From NCBI GenBank assembly GCA_035528905.1, contig DATKXU010000103.1, positions 1 to 64,000 of the forward strand: a stretch of DNA of 64,000 nt. The letters run 5' to 3'. Source of the stretch: DATKXU01 sp035528905 (GTDB lineage Bacteria > Armatimonadota > UBA5829 > DTJY01). Below the pieces are notes generated by a model. The model ran no database searches and was not told where the DNA came from. It saw only the letters and a list, made by a program, of their open reading frames with translations. The position numbers and the translations under genes were made by a program. Shown here piece after piece: positions 50,007-60,126 of this stretch. The stretch's first letter is position 1, and each line of letters starts with the position of its first letter.

Positions 50007-51161
50007 TCATTCCCTTGATACTGCGGCTGCCGGCTCTACGTCCTCTGGCAGCTCGCCCTTTGCCGCGGTCCGCCGTGCCCGGCGGGGCAGCCCCCACACA
50101 CGCATCTTCTTCGGCTTGATTAGATAGTACCGCACGAGCACTCGCAAGATCGCAGTCACCGGAGCCGCCAGGAACATGCCGAGAATGCCGAAAAGCTCCG
50201 CGCCGATCAGCAGAACAAGGATCACGACGGCGGGATGAAGCTTCACCCGTTCCCCTATGAGATACGGCATTATGATCTTGCTTTCCGCGAACTGGAGAAC
50301 GACAAAGAAGACAAACAGGTATAGGCCAAGCACCGGCGCCCTCGCTACACCCAGCAGGACGATGGTCAGCCCGCTGACCACCGGGCCAAGCACCGGGATT
50401 GCGCGCGTCACACCTGCGAATACGCCCAATAGCAGCGCATAGGGCATATTGAGAGCCTTCAACATAACGCCGACGAGCACACCGGCGATGATGCACAGGA
50501 TAATCTGACCTGTGACATAACTGCGCATGATGGAGCTCGCCTCGTGCACGATCGCCAGCACTTCTCTGGACTTCCGCCTGGGCACCAGACCGGCAAACTC
50601 TCTTTTCAGCGTGCGGCTGTCCAGCGCGAAGTAGAAGGCAAGCACCGGGATAAGGATCACTTCCCACAAGCGGGAGCAGAATACGTAGGTGGCGTCGAAC
50701 ATAGCTTTGCCCCACGCGCCAAAGCTGCCCAGCACGCTCTGGAGTCTTTGAGCTTGCAGGAAGTTCTGCAAGTCCGGCGGCAGCCCGCGATACCAGCCCA
50801 GCACATCTGTCTGCAACACGCTGAAATACTGCTGCATACTGCCGGCCAGCGCGCCGAACTCCGTCCAAAACGGGCCGAGGAACACCTTCCCGATGACTAC
50901 TAGTACCGTGCCGAGCATCACGAAGACAAGTATCGTCGCCATGACTCGCTGGAACCGGCGGCCCACCCCGCGAACTCTGTACGTGCAGAGGAAGTCAACT
51001 ATTGGCAGCACTGCATACGTCAGCACCGCCGCCAGCAGCACAGTCACAATCACCCATCGAACCCGCAAGACAAGGTAGACGATGATGACGACTGCGGCAA
51101 CGCGCAGTGCCAAACGCCAGATTAATTCGAATACAGCCTCGACCCAGCTCTTGGGATCCAT
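50007..51161 (-). CDS. AI-2E family transporter (PerM-like permease)
   Basis: Membrane protein of 384 residues with about eight helices in the AI-2E/PerM pattern: a helical pair at the start, a hydrophilic middle, then the conserved YVTGQIILCIIAGVLVG, RAIPVLGPVVSGL and FAESKIIMPYLIGERVKLHP blocks. Members export varied small molecules, some act in Na+/H+ exchange; the substrate here is not predictable. The ATG lies eight bases downstream of the wecB stop, so it is co-transcribed. Confidence 0.88.
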   Translation of the reverse strand: MDPKSWVEAVFELIWRLALRVAAVVIIVYLVLRVRWVIVTVLLAAVLTYAVLPIVDFLCTYRVRGVGRRFQRVMATILVFVMLGTVLVVIGKVFLGPFWTEFGALAGSMQQYFSVLQTDVLGWYRGLPPDLQNFLQAQRLQSVLGSFGAWGKAMFDATYVFCSRLWEVILIPVLAFYFALDSRTLKREFAGLVPRRKSREVLAIVHEASSIMRSYVTGQIILCIIAGVLVGVMLKALNMPYALLLGVFAGVTRAIPVLGPVVSGLTIVLLGVARAPVLGLYLFVFFVVLQFAESKIIMPYLIGERVKLHPAVVILVLLIGAELFGILGMFLAAPVTAILRVLVRYYLIKPKKMRVWGLPRRARRTAAKGELPEDVEPAAAVSRE

Positions 51162-51169
51162 CGCTTACC

Positions 51170-52294
51170 TCAGTCAATCCCGAAATAGCTAAACAGCGCC
51201 TCTCGGATTCTCGCCGATGCGCGGCCGTCGCCATACGGGTTAATCGCCCTCGCCATGCTGTTGTACTTGTCCTGCTCCGTGAGCAGTTCGGCAGCGGCGC
51301 GGAAAATCCCCTCCGAATCCGTTCCTGCCAGAACGGCTGTACCGACTTCCACGCCTTCAGGGCGCTCGGTAGTCCTGCGCATAACGATGACCGGCTTACC
51401 GAGGGCCGGAGCCTCCTCCTGGACGCCGCCGGAATCGGTGAGTATGAGATACGCCTTCTTCAACAGATGGACGAAGGGCACATAGTCCGGCGGCTCGATC
51501 AAGTGCACGCGCTCCAACCCTCGAAGCGCCGGAAGAACTACGTCACGCACCACCGGGTTCTTATGCACGGCAAATACGACAAGGGTATCTGGAAACGACT
51601 CGACTATATCCTTGATGGCCCGGCATATCCTGGCCATCGGGTCGCCCCAGTTCTCCCGCCTGTGTGCGGTCACCAGGATCATGCGCCGGCCGTCCGAACC
51701 GATGTTGACAAGCACCGGGTCATCGAAAGTCCACGGACGCTCCGCGACCATCAGCAGCGCGTCAATGACCGTGTTTCCCGTGACGTATATCTTGCGGGAT
51801 GGCACACCCTCCGCCAGCAGGTTTTCCCTCGCCGCCGGTGTCGGCGCGAAATGCAAGTCGGCGAGCACAGTCGTGAGCCGCCGGTTCATCTCCTCTGGAA
51901 AGGGATCATATTTATTATCGGTTCGCAACCCGGCTTCGACGTGGCCTATGGCCACCTTATTGTAAAAGGCGGCGAGGGTTGCCGTAAATGTAGTCGTCGT
52001 ATCCCCCTGCGCCAGCACGATATCCGGCTGCTCCTTCAGAATAATGCGCTCCAGTCCTTCAAGCGACCGCGTTGTGATCTCGGACAGGCTCTGCTTCACG
52101 CGCATGATGTCGAGGTCGTAGCGAGGCTTTATCTGGAAGACGTCGAGCACTTGATGCAGCAGCTCCCGGTGCTGACCGGTGACCGCGACTACCACGGTGA
52201 CTTTCTCTGGGAAGCGCTGAAGCTCCAGGATGACAGGCGACATTTTTATCGCGTCGGGCCGGGTGCCGAACACCGTCATGACCTTTATCGGCAA
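51170..52294 (-). CDS. wecB: UDP-N-acetylglucosamine 2-epimerase (non-hydrolysing)
   Basis: Converts UDP-GlcNAc to UDP-ManNAc for surface polysaccharides. The family blocks GTRPDAIKMSP, HVEAGLRT and TDSGGVQEEAP are intact; 374 residues is normal. TTG start chosen because GGAGG lies six bases before it, giving MPIKVMTVFGTRP; an internal ATG six residues later would remove part of the first strand. It follows the WecA-like gene by 27 bases. Confidence 0.95.
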   Translation of the reverse strand: MPIKVMTVFGTRPDAIKMSPVILELQRFPEKVTVVVAVTGQHRELLHQVLDVFQIKPRYDLDIMRVKQSLSEITTRSLEGLERIILKEQPDIVLAQGDTTTTFTATLAAFYNKVAIGHVEAGLRTDNKYDPFPEEMNRRLTTVLADLHFAPTPAARENLLAEGVPSRKIYVTGNTVIDALLMVAERPWTFDDPVLVNIGSDGRRMILVTAHRRENWGDPMARICRAIKDIVESFPDTLVVFAVHKNPVVRDVVLPALRGLERVHLIEPPDYVPFVHLLKKAYLILTDSGGVQEEAPALGKPVIVMRRTTERPEGVEVGTAVLAGTDSEGIFRAAAELLTEQDKYNSMARAINPYGDGRASARIREALFSYFGID

Positions 52295-52321
52295 GAGCAA
52301 CCTCCAACTTTGCCTGCCGCC

Positions 52322-53277
52322 TCACCTGGTCAACCACAGCACAACGGCTGTGGCCGCAAGGATGATGCAGATAGCGTAGATTACGACGACCGCCTGCTTG
52401 TGAGAAAGCCCCTTCTCAAGCAGCCGGTGGTGCAGGTGAGTGCGATCCGGAGCGTGAATGGGCCGGCGGTTGAGAGCGCGTCTGACAACAACGAAGACCC
52501 CGTCGAAGATGGGGACTCCAAAGACCAGGACGGGGAGAGCTATGGCCATGGCCGCGGCCACCTTGAAGAGTCCGATGATGGAAAGCGCCGCGAGCGTAAA
52601 GCCCACGAACTGGCTTCCACCCGTACCCATGAATATCTTCGCCGGGTTGAAGTTGAACCGCAGGAATCCTACGCAGGCTCCAGACAGGGCGGCGGCAGGC
52701 ATAGCTACGTGAGGCTGGGCCGAATAATACGCCATGATCGCGATTACGCCTGCAGCTATCGCCCCTATGCCAGCCGCCAAGCCGTCCAGGCCGTCCATGA
52801 AATCCACCGTCTTCGTCAGCGAGAATATCCAGACCAACGTCACCAGCCACGCCAATACATCCGGCAGCGACTTCACAGGCGGCTGGCCGAACGGGTTCGA
52901 TAGGAACTGGATCTTCACCCCAAAGGTTATCAGGAGAAGGCCGGCACAGGTGATTGCTACAGCTTGCGCTGCCGCGGACAACTCCTTCATATCGTCGAGC
53001 AAGCCCATCGTCACGATGACCGCGCCCGCTACCAGGATGCCGACCATCGGAGCACCAAGGTTCAAGCTCTCAGACGCAAATGCCGCCGCGAGTAAGCACG
53101 TTATGGCAAAGGCCCCGTAGATGGCGATGCCTCCCCAGAGCGGCATAGGACTCGTGTGGACCCTGCGCCCTCCCGGGTGCGCCAGCACGCTTAGCCGAAG
53201 AGCCAATCGGCGCACCCACGGCGTGGCCGTATAGGAAATCGCTAGGGCGAGGACAAAAGCAAAGATATGCCAGTTCA

Positions 53278-53278
<1 letters not shown>
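52322..53278 (-). CDS. WecA/TagO-like undecaprenyl-phosphate GlcNAc-1-phosphate transferase
   Basis: Ten- or eleven-helix membrane enzyme of the MraY/WecA superfamily that loads GlcNAc-1-P onto undecaprenyl phosphate. GLLDDMKEL (Asp pair) and VDFMDGLDGLAAG are present, and the C-terminal HLHHRLL loop is typical. The loop usually reading MGDxGS reads FMGTGGSQF here: Thr (codon ACG) replaces an Asp that is catalytic in MraY, which may alter activity or be a subgroup trait. The ATG overlaps the deaminase stop (TGATG). Followed by wecB, which supplies UDP-ManNAc. Confidence 0.9.
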
Positions 53279-53793
<515 letters not shown>

Positions 53794-53842
53794 GTCGCAC
53801 AAACCACCAGATACGGCTGCCGAGGAATGGAGTGCTGGGCAG

Positions 53843-53858
53843 CTCTCCAATACTCCGC
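53843..53858. repeat. 8-bp repeat pair (ACTCC family) between glyA and deaminase
   Basis: CTCTCCAA followed by TACTCCGC is a degenerate pair of the octamer family seen at 15807, 18667 and 28716. It lies in the 73-base glyA-deaminase gap; GGAGTGCT just upstream is an inverted copy of the core. Confidence 0.45.
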
Positions 53859-53866
53859 CTGCCACA

Positions 53867-55141
53867 TCACCCATACAGCGGAAACTGCGCGCACAAATCT
53901 TGGACGGTGGCACGCACCCTATTACGCACTTCCTCATCATCCGGATTTGTCAAAACGCTGTAAATCAGGTCTCCGATGACGTGCATCTCATGCTCGCACA
54001 TCCCGCGCGTCGTGAGTGCAGGCGTTCCGATTCTGATCCCGCTCCCGATGTACGGCTTCTCCGTGTCAAATGGAATCGTGTTTTTGTTTACCGTGATCCC
54101 AGCGTCATCCAGCGCCTGCTGGGCCTGCTTTCCAGTTATGCCCAGCGGCACCAGGTTCACCAACATGAGATGGGTATCCGTGCCGCCGGAAACCAGCCGA
54201 AGCCCGCGCTCCACCAACCTCTCGGCCAGCGTAGCGGCGTTCAGGCGGATTTGGCGCTGATACACCTTGAACTCGGGCGTCATCGCTTCCTTCAGGCAGA
54301 CGGCCTTCGCGGCTATCACGTGCATCAGCGGGCCGCCCTGCATGCCAGGGAAGACGGCCTTGTCCACCATCTCCGCGTACTCCTGCTTACAAAGGATCAT
54401 GCCCGCTCTGGGGCCGCGAAGCGTCTTATGCGTCGTGGTGGTAACGAACTGGGAATGCGGCACGGGCGATGGGTGCTCGTCCGCTGCAACAAGTCCGGCA
54501 ATGTGCGCCATATCCACCATTAGATACGCGCCGACCGCGTCAGCAATCTCACGGATTCTCGGAAAATCTATAATTCTTGGGTAAGCTGTAGCGCCGGCGA
54601 CAATCAACTTTGGCTTGTGCTCCCGTGCCAACCTGAGCACTTCCTCGTAATCTATACGCTCCGTCTCTCGGTTGACCCCGTATGGGACGGCCCTGTACAA
54701 CTTGCCTGAGAAATTCACGGGGCTGCCATGAGTAAGATGCCCCCCATGGCTGAGATCCATTGCGAGGTAAGCATCGCCGGGCTGCATCACCGCAAAGTAC
54801 ACGGCCATATTCGCCTGAGCACCCGCATGAGGCTGGACATTCGCATGCTCCGCACGGAACAGTTTCTTCGCACGCTCGATGGCAAGCCGCTCCGCGATGT
54901 CAACGAACTCGCAGCCGCCATACCACCGCTTACCAGGATAACCCTCGGCATACTTGTTGGTCAGTATGCTGCCCTGGGCCTCCAGCACTGCCCGGCTCAC
55001 GAAGTTCTCCGAGGCGATCATCTCCAGCTTCCCGTTCTCTCGGCCCTTCTCAAGCTCGACTGCCTGGGCGATCTCCGGATCAACCTCGGCAAGCGGAGCC
55101 GTGAAGGACGGATTACTCACCCTGAGCTCCAGCGCGGCCAA
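53867..55141 (-). CDS. glyA: Serine hydroxymethyltransferase
   Basis: PLP enzyme converting serine and THF to glycine and methylene-THF. Motifs are MIASENFVS, NKYAEGYPGKRWYGG, and VTTTTHKTLRGPR with the PLP lysine. 424 residues with the chosen TTG start, which has AGGAGG nine bases upstream and begins two bases after the rpiB stop (TAG). A later GTG with GGAG is an alternative that removes 7 residues. The rpiB-glyA pair is conserved in Firmicutes-like genomes. Confidence 0.96.
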   Translation of the reverse strand: MAALELRVSNPSFTAPLAEVDPEIAQAVELEKGRENGKLEMIASENFVSRAVLEAQGSILTNKYAEGYPGKRWYGGCEFVDIAERLAIERAKKLFRAEHANVQPHAGAQANMAVYFAVMQPGDAYLAMDLSHGGHLTHGSPVNFSGKLYRAVPYGVNRETERIDYEEVLRLAREHKPKLIVAGATAYPRIIDFPRIREIADAVGAYLMVDMAHIAGLVAADEHPSPVPHSQFVTTTTHKTLRGPRAGMILCKQEYAEMVDKAVFPGMQGGPLMHVIAAKAVCLKEAMTPEFKVYQRQIRLNAATLAERLVERGLRLVSGGTDTHLMLVNLVPLGITGKQAQQALDDAGITVNKNTIPFDTEKPYIGSGIRIGTPALTTRGMCEHEMHVIGDLIYSVLTNPDDEEVRNRVRATVQDLCAQFPLYG

Positions 55142-55143
55142 TC

Positions 55144-55605
55144 CTAACACCCTCCTCTGCTAAACTGCCTCTCTATATCGGAAATCTTCCGTACCCGTCT
55201 GGCGTGCCGCTCCTCGCCGGGGAACGCCGCCGACAGCCAAGTGCGCACGATCTCGAGCGCCATTGCAGGAGGCGTCACCTGCTCGCCCAAGGCCAGGACG
55301 TTCGCATCGTTATGTTTCCTGGACAGCAAAGCGGAGTTCGTATCCGTGCATAAAGCCGCTCGCACACCCGGCACTTTGTTCGCGGCAATGCTCATGCCAA
55401 CGCCGGTGCTGCAAACCAATATGCCGCGGTCGAACTCCCCGCCCGCCACGGCTCCTGCTACTTCGAGACCAATATCGGGGTAGTCAGCCGGATCCTTCGA
55501 CAGTACTCCGAAATCTTTGAACTCGGACCCCTGCTCGGAGAGAAAGCGAATAATCTCCTGCTTCAACGTGTAGCCGCGGTGGTCGGAGCCTACAGCGATC
55601 TTCAT
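55144..55605 (-). CDS. rpiB: Ribose-5-phosphate isomerase B
   Basis: Interconverts ribose-5-phosphate and ribulose-5-phosphate. IAVGSDHRGYTLK at the N-terminus, LVCSTGVGMSIAANK with the active-site Cys, and HNDANVLALGEQ are the family signatures; 153 residues is normal. Its end is joined to glyA with only a two-base gap before the TTG start. Confidence 0.96.
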   Translation of the reverse strand: MKIAVGSDHRGYTLKQEIIRFLSEQGSEFKDFGVLSKDPADYPDIGLEVAGAVAGGEFDRGILVCSTGVGMSIAANKVPGVRAALCTDTNSALLSRKHNDANVLALGEQVTPPAMALEIVRTWLSAAFPGEERHARRVRKISDIERQFSRGGC

Positions 55606-55719
55606 GGACTGGATTATATCACGCGCGGCACCCGGTTGTAAAGGCAGGGAGTCGGTGTGGAGCAGGCATTCTGAAGGCCTTCGCCGCGAGGGTTCTCACA
55701 ATGGCGAATCGCGGGCGCG

Positions 55720-56526
55720 CTAAGACCGTGAGGACTTGCTTGCAATTACCGGAGATGGCGCAAGATGAGGCTTGATTCGAGCGAACTTCGTTGGGGACTC
55801 GTACACGACTATCAGGTTCGTCAGCCGCCGGCCGGGATGGCTCAGCACACGCCCCTTGCAATAGAGCGCGGTCGAGCTCCCACCGTCGAGGCTGATCGCA
55901 TCTACCGCACCCAGGTCGCGCATTATCCTTGCAACCTTGCTCAGATGAACCGGGCGGTTCACCGTCACAAGGAGCAGCTTGTTGTATTTGGTAACGCCTA
56001 TTGCAGACCTCCGCGCCTTCCTGTAGATGCCCCCGTCGCGGAACCCCTCGCTCCGAGGAGACACATAAGCCACACCGTTGCTGACCAAGCGGGGTCCGGC
56101 GCACACTACGGACGAGTAACCCGCCCACTTCGTCACGCGTGACTCCTGGGTCAGTTTGAACTCAACCCTGTTGTCGCCGGTAAAGCACACGCCGGTGCCA
56201 ACCGACCCGAAGCTGACGAGTTTGCTGTCCACAACAATATCGCCCACGGGGAGAAGGGTCTTGACACAGAAATACGTGCCCGTGATTGCCGCGGTGGGCT
56301 GCAGCCTGGACAGCATGGACCCGAACCCCTCGGACGTTCCAACGCCATGCTGTGCAATGGCCGGGCTGACCCTAACATCCGGGCTGCTCAGATTGGCAGT
56401 CACTACGTGGACGGGGACGCCTTGTACCCAGCGCTTGCTGTAGGAGATGTTGTTGCCGGCGTCAGCCTCAAGGAGGATCGAGGCTCGGAGGAGCAAGATC
56501 GTGATCAGTAGACCCATCCATCGCAT
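55720..56526 (-). CDS. Phosphodiester glycosidase (NAGPA/DUF2233) family protein
   Basis: Exported protein of 268 residues related to N-acetylglucosamine-1-phosphodiester alpha-N-acetylglucosaminidase. A signal peptide (about 1-23) is followed by ITGTYFCVKT, then the family hallmark AISLDGGSSTALYCKG and LTNLIVVYE. It may trim sugar-phosphodiester linkages on surface polymers. GGAGGA seven bases upstream fixes the ATG. A near-consensus promoter at 56668-56696 leaves a leader of about 135 bases. Confidence 0.9.
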   Translation of the reverse strand: MRWMGLLITILLLRASILLEADAGNNISYSKRWVQGVPVHVVTANLSSPDVRVSPAIAQHGVGTSEGFGSMLSRLQPTAAITGTYFCVKTLLPVGDIVVDSKLVSFGSVGTGVCFTGDNRVEFKLTQESRVTKWAGYSSVVCAGPRLVSNGVAYVSPRSEGFRDGGIYRKARRSAIGVTKYNKLLLVTVNRPVHLSKVARIMRDLGAVDAISLDGGSSTALYCKGRVLSHPGRRLTNLIVVYESPTKFARIKPHLAPSPVIASKSSRS

Positions 56527-56910
56527 TTCCGAGTCCTCCTTTCTACCTTCTCGCACTGCTGAGGCCCCGGACAGCATGCGAAGACAATGCCGTTTTCCAT
56601 CGGGGACGATTCCCCGGTCGGTCTCGCTAGTTCCGCCCTTCGTTATCCAGACTGGTCTACTACCTATACTATAACACATTTTTGAACTGGCGTCAACACT
56701 TTGTTCAACCCGTCGTCATCCATTCGTCACACCCGTCGCTGACTATGGCAACGTGGACTAGGAACACTATGAAAGGCGCGGCTGGGAAGCGGCTGGATCG
56801 CCGGATGATGGACATACTTAGGGGTGATATCACTCAATGTGGTGGTGAAAAGGCCGGACGCCTAGAGGCTGCGGATCAGAAGTAGCATCGCGGATGCAGA
56901 GCGTATCCGC
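56527..56910. other. Intergenic region: leader, promoter and a possible 38-codon ORF
   Basis: 384 bases between the glycosidase start and the antiporter stop. It contains the minus-strand leader of the glycosidase (about 135 bases, no riboswitch class recognised), its promoter, and on the plus strand a small frame, ATG 56769 to stop 56885, preceded by TAGGAAC. This frame encodes a basic 38-residue peptide, MKGAAGKRLDRRM... I cannot support it as a gene beyond its being open. Confidence 0.4.
56668..56696 (-). promoter_or_regulatory. Sigma-70 promoter of phosphodiester glycosidase
   Basis: Minus strand TTGACG (56691-56696), a 17-base spacer and TATAGT (56668-56673). Each hexamer has one mismatch to consensus. 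It reads towards the glycosidase gene. Confidence 0.7.
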
Positions 56911-58110
56911 CTACTCAGCGGCAGCGTGCTTTGTCTTTGCTTTGAAAACCAACTTCAGGAGCGGCGGCGTAATGAACGTAGTAATCACTACCACAGCGAT
57001 GATGACCGCGTACTCCCCCGGCGTGACGATCTTCCTGGCCAGTCCCATAGTGGCAAATATGAGTCCTACCTCGCCCCGCGGTATCATGCCGACTCCGACT
57101 ATGACGCGGTTCACATTCCGCTGCACCACGCCGAGACCGGCGAACAGCTTCATGATGATGGCCACGGAGACCAGCATTCCCATGAAGGCCAACGTCCCTC
57201 TTGTCTCGGGGTTAAAGGGATTGATAGCATTCAAATCCACCCTGATTCCCACCATGACGAAGAAGATCGGGAGCAGGATATCACCTACGGGTTTCATGCG
57301 TTCCTGGATGTGCGCCAAATCCTCGCTTCGGGCCAGGACCAAGCCGGCGGCAAACGCGCCTACGATGGTTGCCAGCTTGAGCTCGTGGGCCAAGTAGGAG
57401 AGCGCCAAGCAGAAGATGAAGGCGCTTACCGTCAGGACACCCCGAGTGCGCAGCTTCTTGGCAACGCGCAGCAGGTACGGCGTCACCGGCGCCCCTATCA
57501 GAATAGCCCCTACCAGAAAGGCAACTGCAAGAGCAGTCGTCTGTCCGATCTGCCAGGCGGAGATATTGCCGGTCACCACCAGCCCGGTCACCACAGCGAG
57601 TATGATGAGGCCCAGCACATCATCAATGACGGCTGCGCCGAGGATTACCTTCGCCTCACGTGTACGAAGCTGGCCCAGGTCGGAAAGCGTCCTCGCGGTT
57701 ATTCCCACGCTCGTGGCCGTCAGCGTTGCCCCTATGAACACGGCCGCCGTATGCGGCAAGTGGAACAAGAGCGAGCCGAAGTATCCCACGGCGAACGGGC
57801 CGGCAGCCCCGACCACGGCCACCATGAACGCCGATGGGCCAACCCGAAGGAACTCGCCGAGGTCGCTCTCGAGCCCGACCTCGAACAGGAGAAGTATGAC
57901 CCCAAGTTCGGCCAGGAGAAGCAGAGGGAGGTTGTCATTGGCTTGCACGTGCATCCACTTGAAGACAGTGGCAGCCAGTACCACGCCGCCGACCAGCTCG
58001 CCAAGCACAGGCGGCTGCCCTATGCGCTCGGCCAACTCGCCGAATACCTTGGCAAACACCAGGATGACAATTATGGACAGGATCGCCTGTGTGATTTGCT
58101 CAGTTTCCAT
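56911..58110 (-). CDS. CPA2-family monovalent cation:proton antiporter (Kef-like)
   Basis: Membrane transporter of 399 residues with about 12-13 helices in the Na+/H+ exchanger fold. Characteristic segments are IGQPPVLGELVGGVVL, LGVILLLFEVGLESDL, the unwound-helix AAVIDDVLGLIILAVV with its Asp pair, and IGVGMIPRGEVGLIFA. It lacks the C-terminal RCK/TrkA domain of KefB/C, so it is closer to NapA/GerN. It follows a universal stress protein by 23 bases, suggesting ion or pH stress. Confidence 0.92.
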   Translation of the reverse strand: METEQITQAILSIIVILVFAKVFGELAERIGQPPVLGELVGGVVLAATVFKWMHVQANDNLPLLLLAELGVILLLFEVGLESDLGEFLRVGPSAFMVAVVGAAGPFAVGYFGSLLFHLPHTAAVFIGATLTATSVGITARTLSDLGQLRTREAKVILGAAVIDDVLGLIILAVVTGLVVTGNISAWQIGQTTALAVAFLVGAILIGAPVTPYLLRVAKKLRTRGVLTVSAFIFCLALSYLAHELKLATIVGAFAAGLVLARSEDLAHIQERMKPVGDILLPIFFVMVGIRVDLNAINPFNPETRGTLAFMGMLVSVAIIMKLFAGLGVVQRNVNRVIVGVGMIPRGEVGLIFATMGLARKIVTPGEYAVIIAVVVITTFITPPLLKLVFKAKTKHAAAE

Positions 58111-58133
58111 CTGGATACCACAAACAAGATTTG

Positions 58134-58586
58134 CTACGCAGTGCTTGCTGCGCGGACCAGAAGTATGGGGACCTTCGCGCCCCTGAGCACCTTATCGGCC
58201 ACGCTCCCATAGACCCAGCGCTGAATTCCGGACCGCCCGTGAGTAGACATTACAATCAGATCCGCGCCGCTCTCGTGTGCGTAGTCGCATATCCGCGAGG
58301 CGGCGTTACCCTCCCTGACCACCTTCTTGACATCAATGCCTTCCGCCTTGAACTGGTCGGCGATCGTCTCAAGGTACTGCCTGACGTTTTCCATCTCTTC
58401 TTCCATGTTCATGGCAACGCTGACGACAGGCCCGACCACACCGGGCTGAGAGTATATGCCTACCGGCTCAACTACGCTCAGTAAAGTTACGCGCGCCCCG
58501 AATGCTTTGGCGAGGGCACGCGCATGAGGTATCGCGGCCTCCGCAAGCGGCGACCCGTCCAGAGCCAAAACGATGTTCTTGTACAT
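58134..58586 (-). CDS. Universal stress protein (UspA family)
   Basis: Single-domain Usp of 150 residues with the ATP-binding pattern G-x2-G-x9-GS (HGRSGIQRWVYGS) and the opening NIVLALDGSP. It likely binds ATP and regulates the antiporter next to it, a common pairing. Start ATG; it lies 6 bases downstream of the aminopeptidase stop. Confidence 0.92.
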   Translation of the reverse strand: MYKNIVLALDGSPLAEAAIPHARALAKAFGARVTLLSVVEPVGIYSQPGVVGPVVSVAMNMEEEMENVRQYLETIADQFKAEGIDVKKVVREGNAASRICDYAHESGADLIVMSTHGRSGIQRWVYGSVADKVLRGAKVPILLVRAASTA

Positions 58587-58592
58587 TGGGCA

Positions 58593-59669
58593 CTACCCCT
58601 TTCCCGCGGCGCTCAGCGCCCTCGGCGATCTCGTGAGGATCTCGTGCCCTGATTCAGTCACCAGCACGTCATCCTCGATCCTCATCCCACCCCATTCCGG
58701 GATGTAGATTCCCGGTTCGACGGTAAGGACCATCCCAGCCTCAAGAACCACACCACTTTGCTGGTTCAGTATCCTGCCATCGTGAACTGAAAGTCCCAAT
58801 CCGTGGCCCAGCCCATGCTTGGAGTAATCACCGAACCCTTCTGCCGTGATATACTCGCGCGCTACCGAGTCAACCTCCCGGCCCTGCACTCCCGGACGAA
58901 TCGCATCTATGGCCCGTGACTGCGCTGCGAGGACGACCGCGTGTATCTCCTGCTGGCGGGGGTCGGGCCGCCCCAACACAACGGTTCGTGTGATATCTGA
59001 ATGGTATCCGCGCCAGCGGGCACCGAAGTCCAGAACGATCAATTCGCCTTCTGAGATAGCGCGCTCCGTCGGTCTCCCATGCGGCAGAGCCGACCTCGGA
59101 CCGGAGGCGACTATGGTCTCGAAAGCCTCCTTCTCTGCGCCGCATTTCCGCATGAAATAGTCAATCTCAGTTGCGACATCCCTTTCCCGCAGGCCGGGCT
59201 TCAGATATCCCATGACGTGCTCGTATGTCAGATCAACGATCCGCACGGCCTCTCGGATAATCGCAAGCTCGTCCGCATCCTTGACCATTCTGTGCTGCTC
59301 AACCAAATCTCTAGCGGGAATCAACCTCGCGAATGGCAAAGCAGCCTCCAGCTCGCTCCAGTTCCGATAATTGAGCGCATGATCCTCGAACCCGACCCGG
59401 CCGAGGCGCAGGTCCTCGATCACCGCCTTTGCTCCTTGGGTCCAGTTGTTCTCCACCGGCACCAGAGTGAAGTCCGGGCATTCAGCGCGGGCCTGCTCCG
59501 CGTATCTCGAATCCGTGAGCACATAACCGGCGTCGTGCGTGAGTAAGAGCACCCCGTAGGAACCTGTGAAGCAGGTCAAATACCGAATGTTCGCACTGTC
59601 GGCGACTAGCAGCGCGTCCAAATCCCAGGCCGCGAGCTCGTCCCGCAGTTTCCGAAGTCTCTCAGACAC
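58593..59669 (-). CDS. Xaa-Pro aminopeptidase/dipeptidase (M24)
   Basis: Metalloprotease of about 358 residues cleaving Xaa-Pro bonds. Two-domain creatinase fold: N-terminal domain, then metal ligands Asp in VLDFGARW and YHSDITRT, His in GLGHGLGLSVHD, Glu in LTVEPGIYI and Glu in MRIEDDVLVT. GTG start chosen; it overlaps the aroQ stop and shares its ribosome site GGGGA. AroQ-PepP pairing is common in Firmicutes-like genomes, usually followed by efp, which is absent here. Confidence 0.93.
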   Translation of the reverse strand: MSERLRKLRDELAAWDLDALLVADSANIRYLTCFTGSYGVLLLTHDAGYVLTDSRYAEQARAECPDFTLVPVENNWTQGAKAVIEDLRLGRVGFEDHALNYRNWSELEAALPFARLIPARDLVEQHRMVKDADELAIIREAVRIVDLTYEHVMGYLKPGLRERDVATEIDYFMRKCGAEKEAFETIVASGPRSALPHGRPTERAISEGELIVLDFGARWRGYHSDITRTVVLGRPDPRQQEIHAVVLAAQSRAIDAIRPGVQGREVDSVAREYITAEGFGDYSKHGLGHGLGLSVHDGRILNQQSGVVLEAGMVLTVEPGIYIPEWGGMRIEDDVLVTESGHEILTRSPRALSAAGKG

Positions 59670-60123
59670 CGGACGTCCCCTTGATCCCTTGTTCTGCCAG
59701 ATACTTTGCCGCCTGCAAACCCAGGAGATAGCTGTCAGGCCCAAAGCCGGATATCTGCCCAACACACACAGGGGCGATCACAGACTCGTGGCGGAACTCC
59801 TCTCTGGCGTGGATATTGGACAGATGGACCTCGATAGTCGGAACTTTGACCGCCGCGACAGCATCCCTGAGGGCGATACTGTAATGTGTATAGGCCCCTG
59901 GGTTAATGACAATGACATCAGCCCAGTTCCCGGCCTCCTGTATCGCGTTTACAAGCTCACCTTCGGAGTTGAACTGGCTTATCTCCACATGAACACCCAT
60001 GGACTCCGCACAGGCTTTGATGCGCTCATCTATCTGGCTCAGCGTAGTTGAACCATAGATGTCCTGCTCTCGAACGCCCAGGAGGTTCAGGTTTGGACCG
60101 TGCAGCACGCGAATCTTGATCAT
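59662..60123 (-). CDS. aroQ: 3-dehydroquinate dehydratase, type II
   Basis: Shikimate-pathway enzyme forming 3-dehydroshikimate. VLHGPNLNLLG, the active-site Tyr of REQDIYG, INPGAYTHYSIA and EVHLSNIHAREEFR are the type II signatures; 153 residues is normal. Three bases separate its ATG from the Trm112-like stop. Confidence 0.96.
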   Translation of the reverse strand: MIKIRVLHGPNLNLLGVREQDIYGSTTLSQIDERIKACAESMGVHVEISQFNSEGELVNAIQEAGNWADVIVINPGAYTHYSIALRDAVAAVKVPTIEVHLSNIHAREEFRHESVIAPVCVGQISGFGPDSYLLGLQAAKYLAEQGIKGTSGV

Positions 60124-60126
60124 GGT

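Noticed and set aside
51107..52903. 598-codon plus-strand frame opposite wecB and the WecA-like gene
   Set aside because: Shadow of two well-supported genes; the product is Arg/His/Gln-rich with no family features.
56527..56660. Cyclic-di-GMP or other riboswitch in the glycosidase leader
   Set aside because: Stems are present but no conserved core sequence of a known class could be matched.
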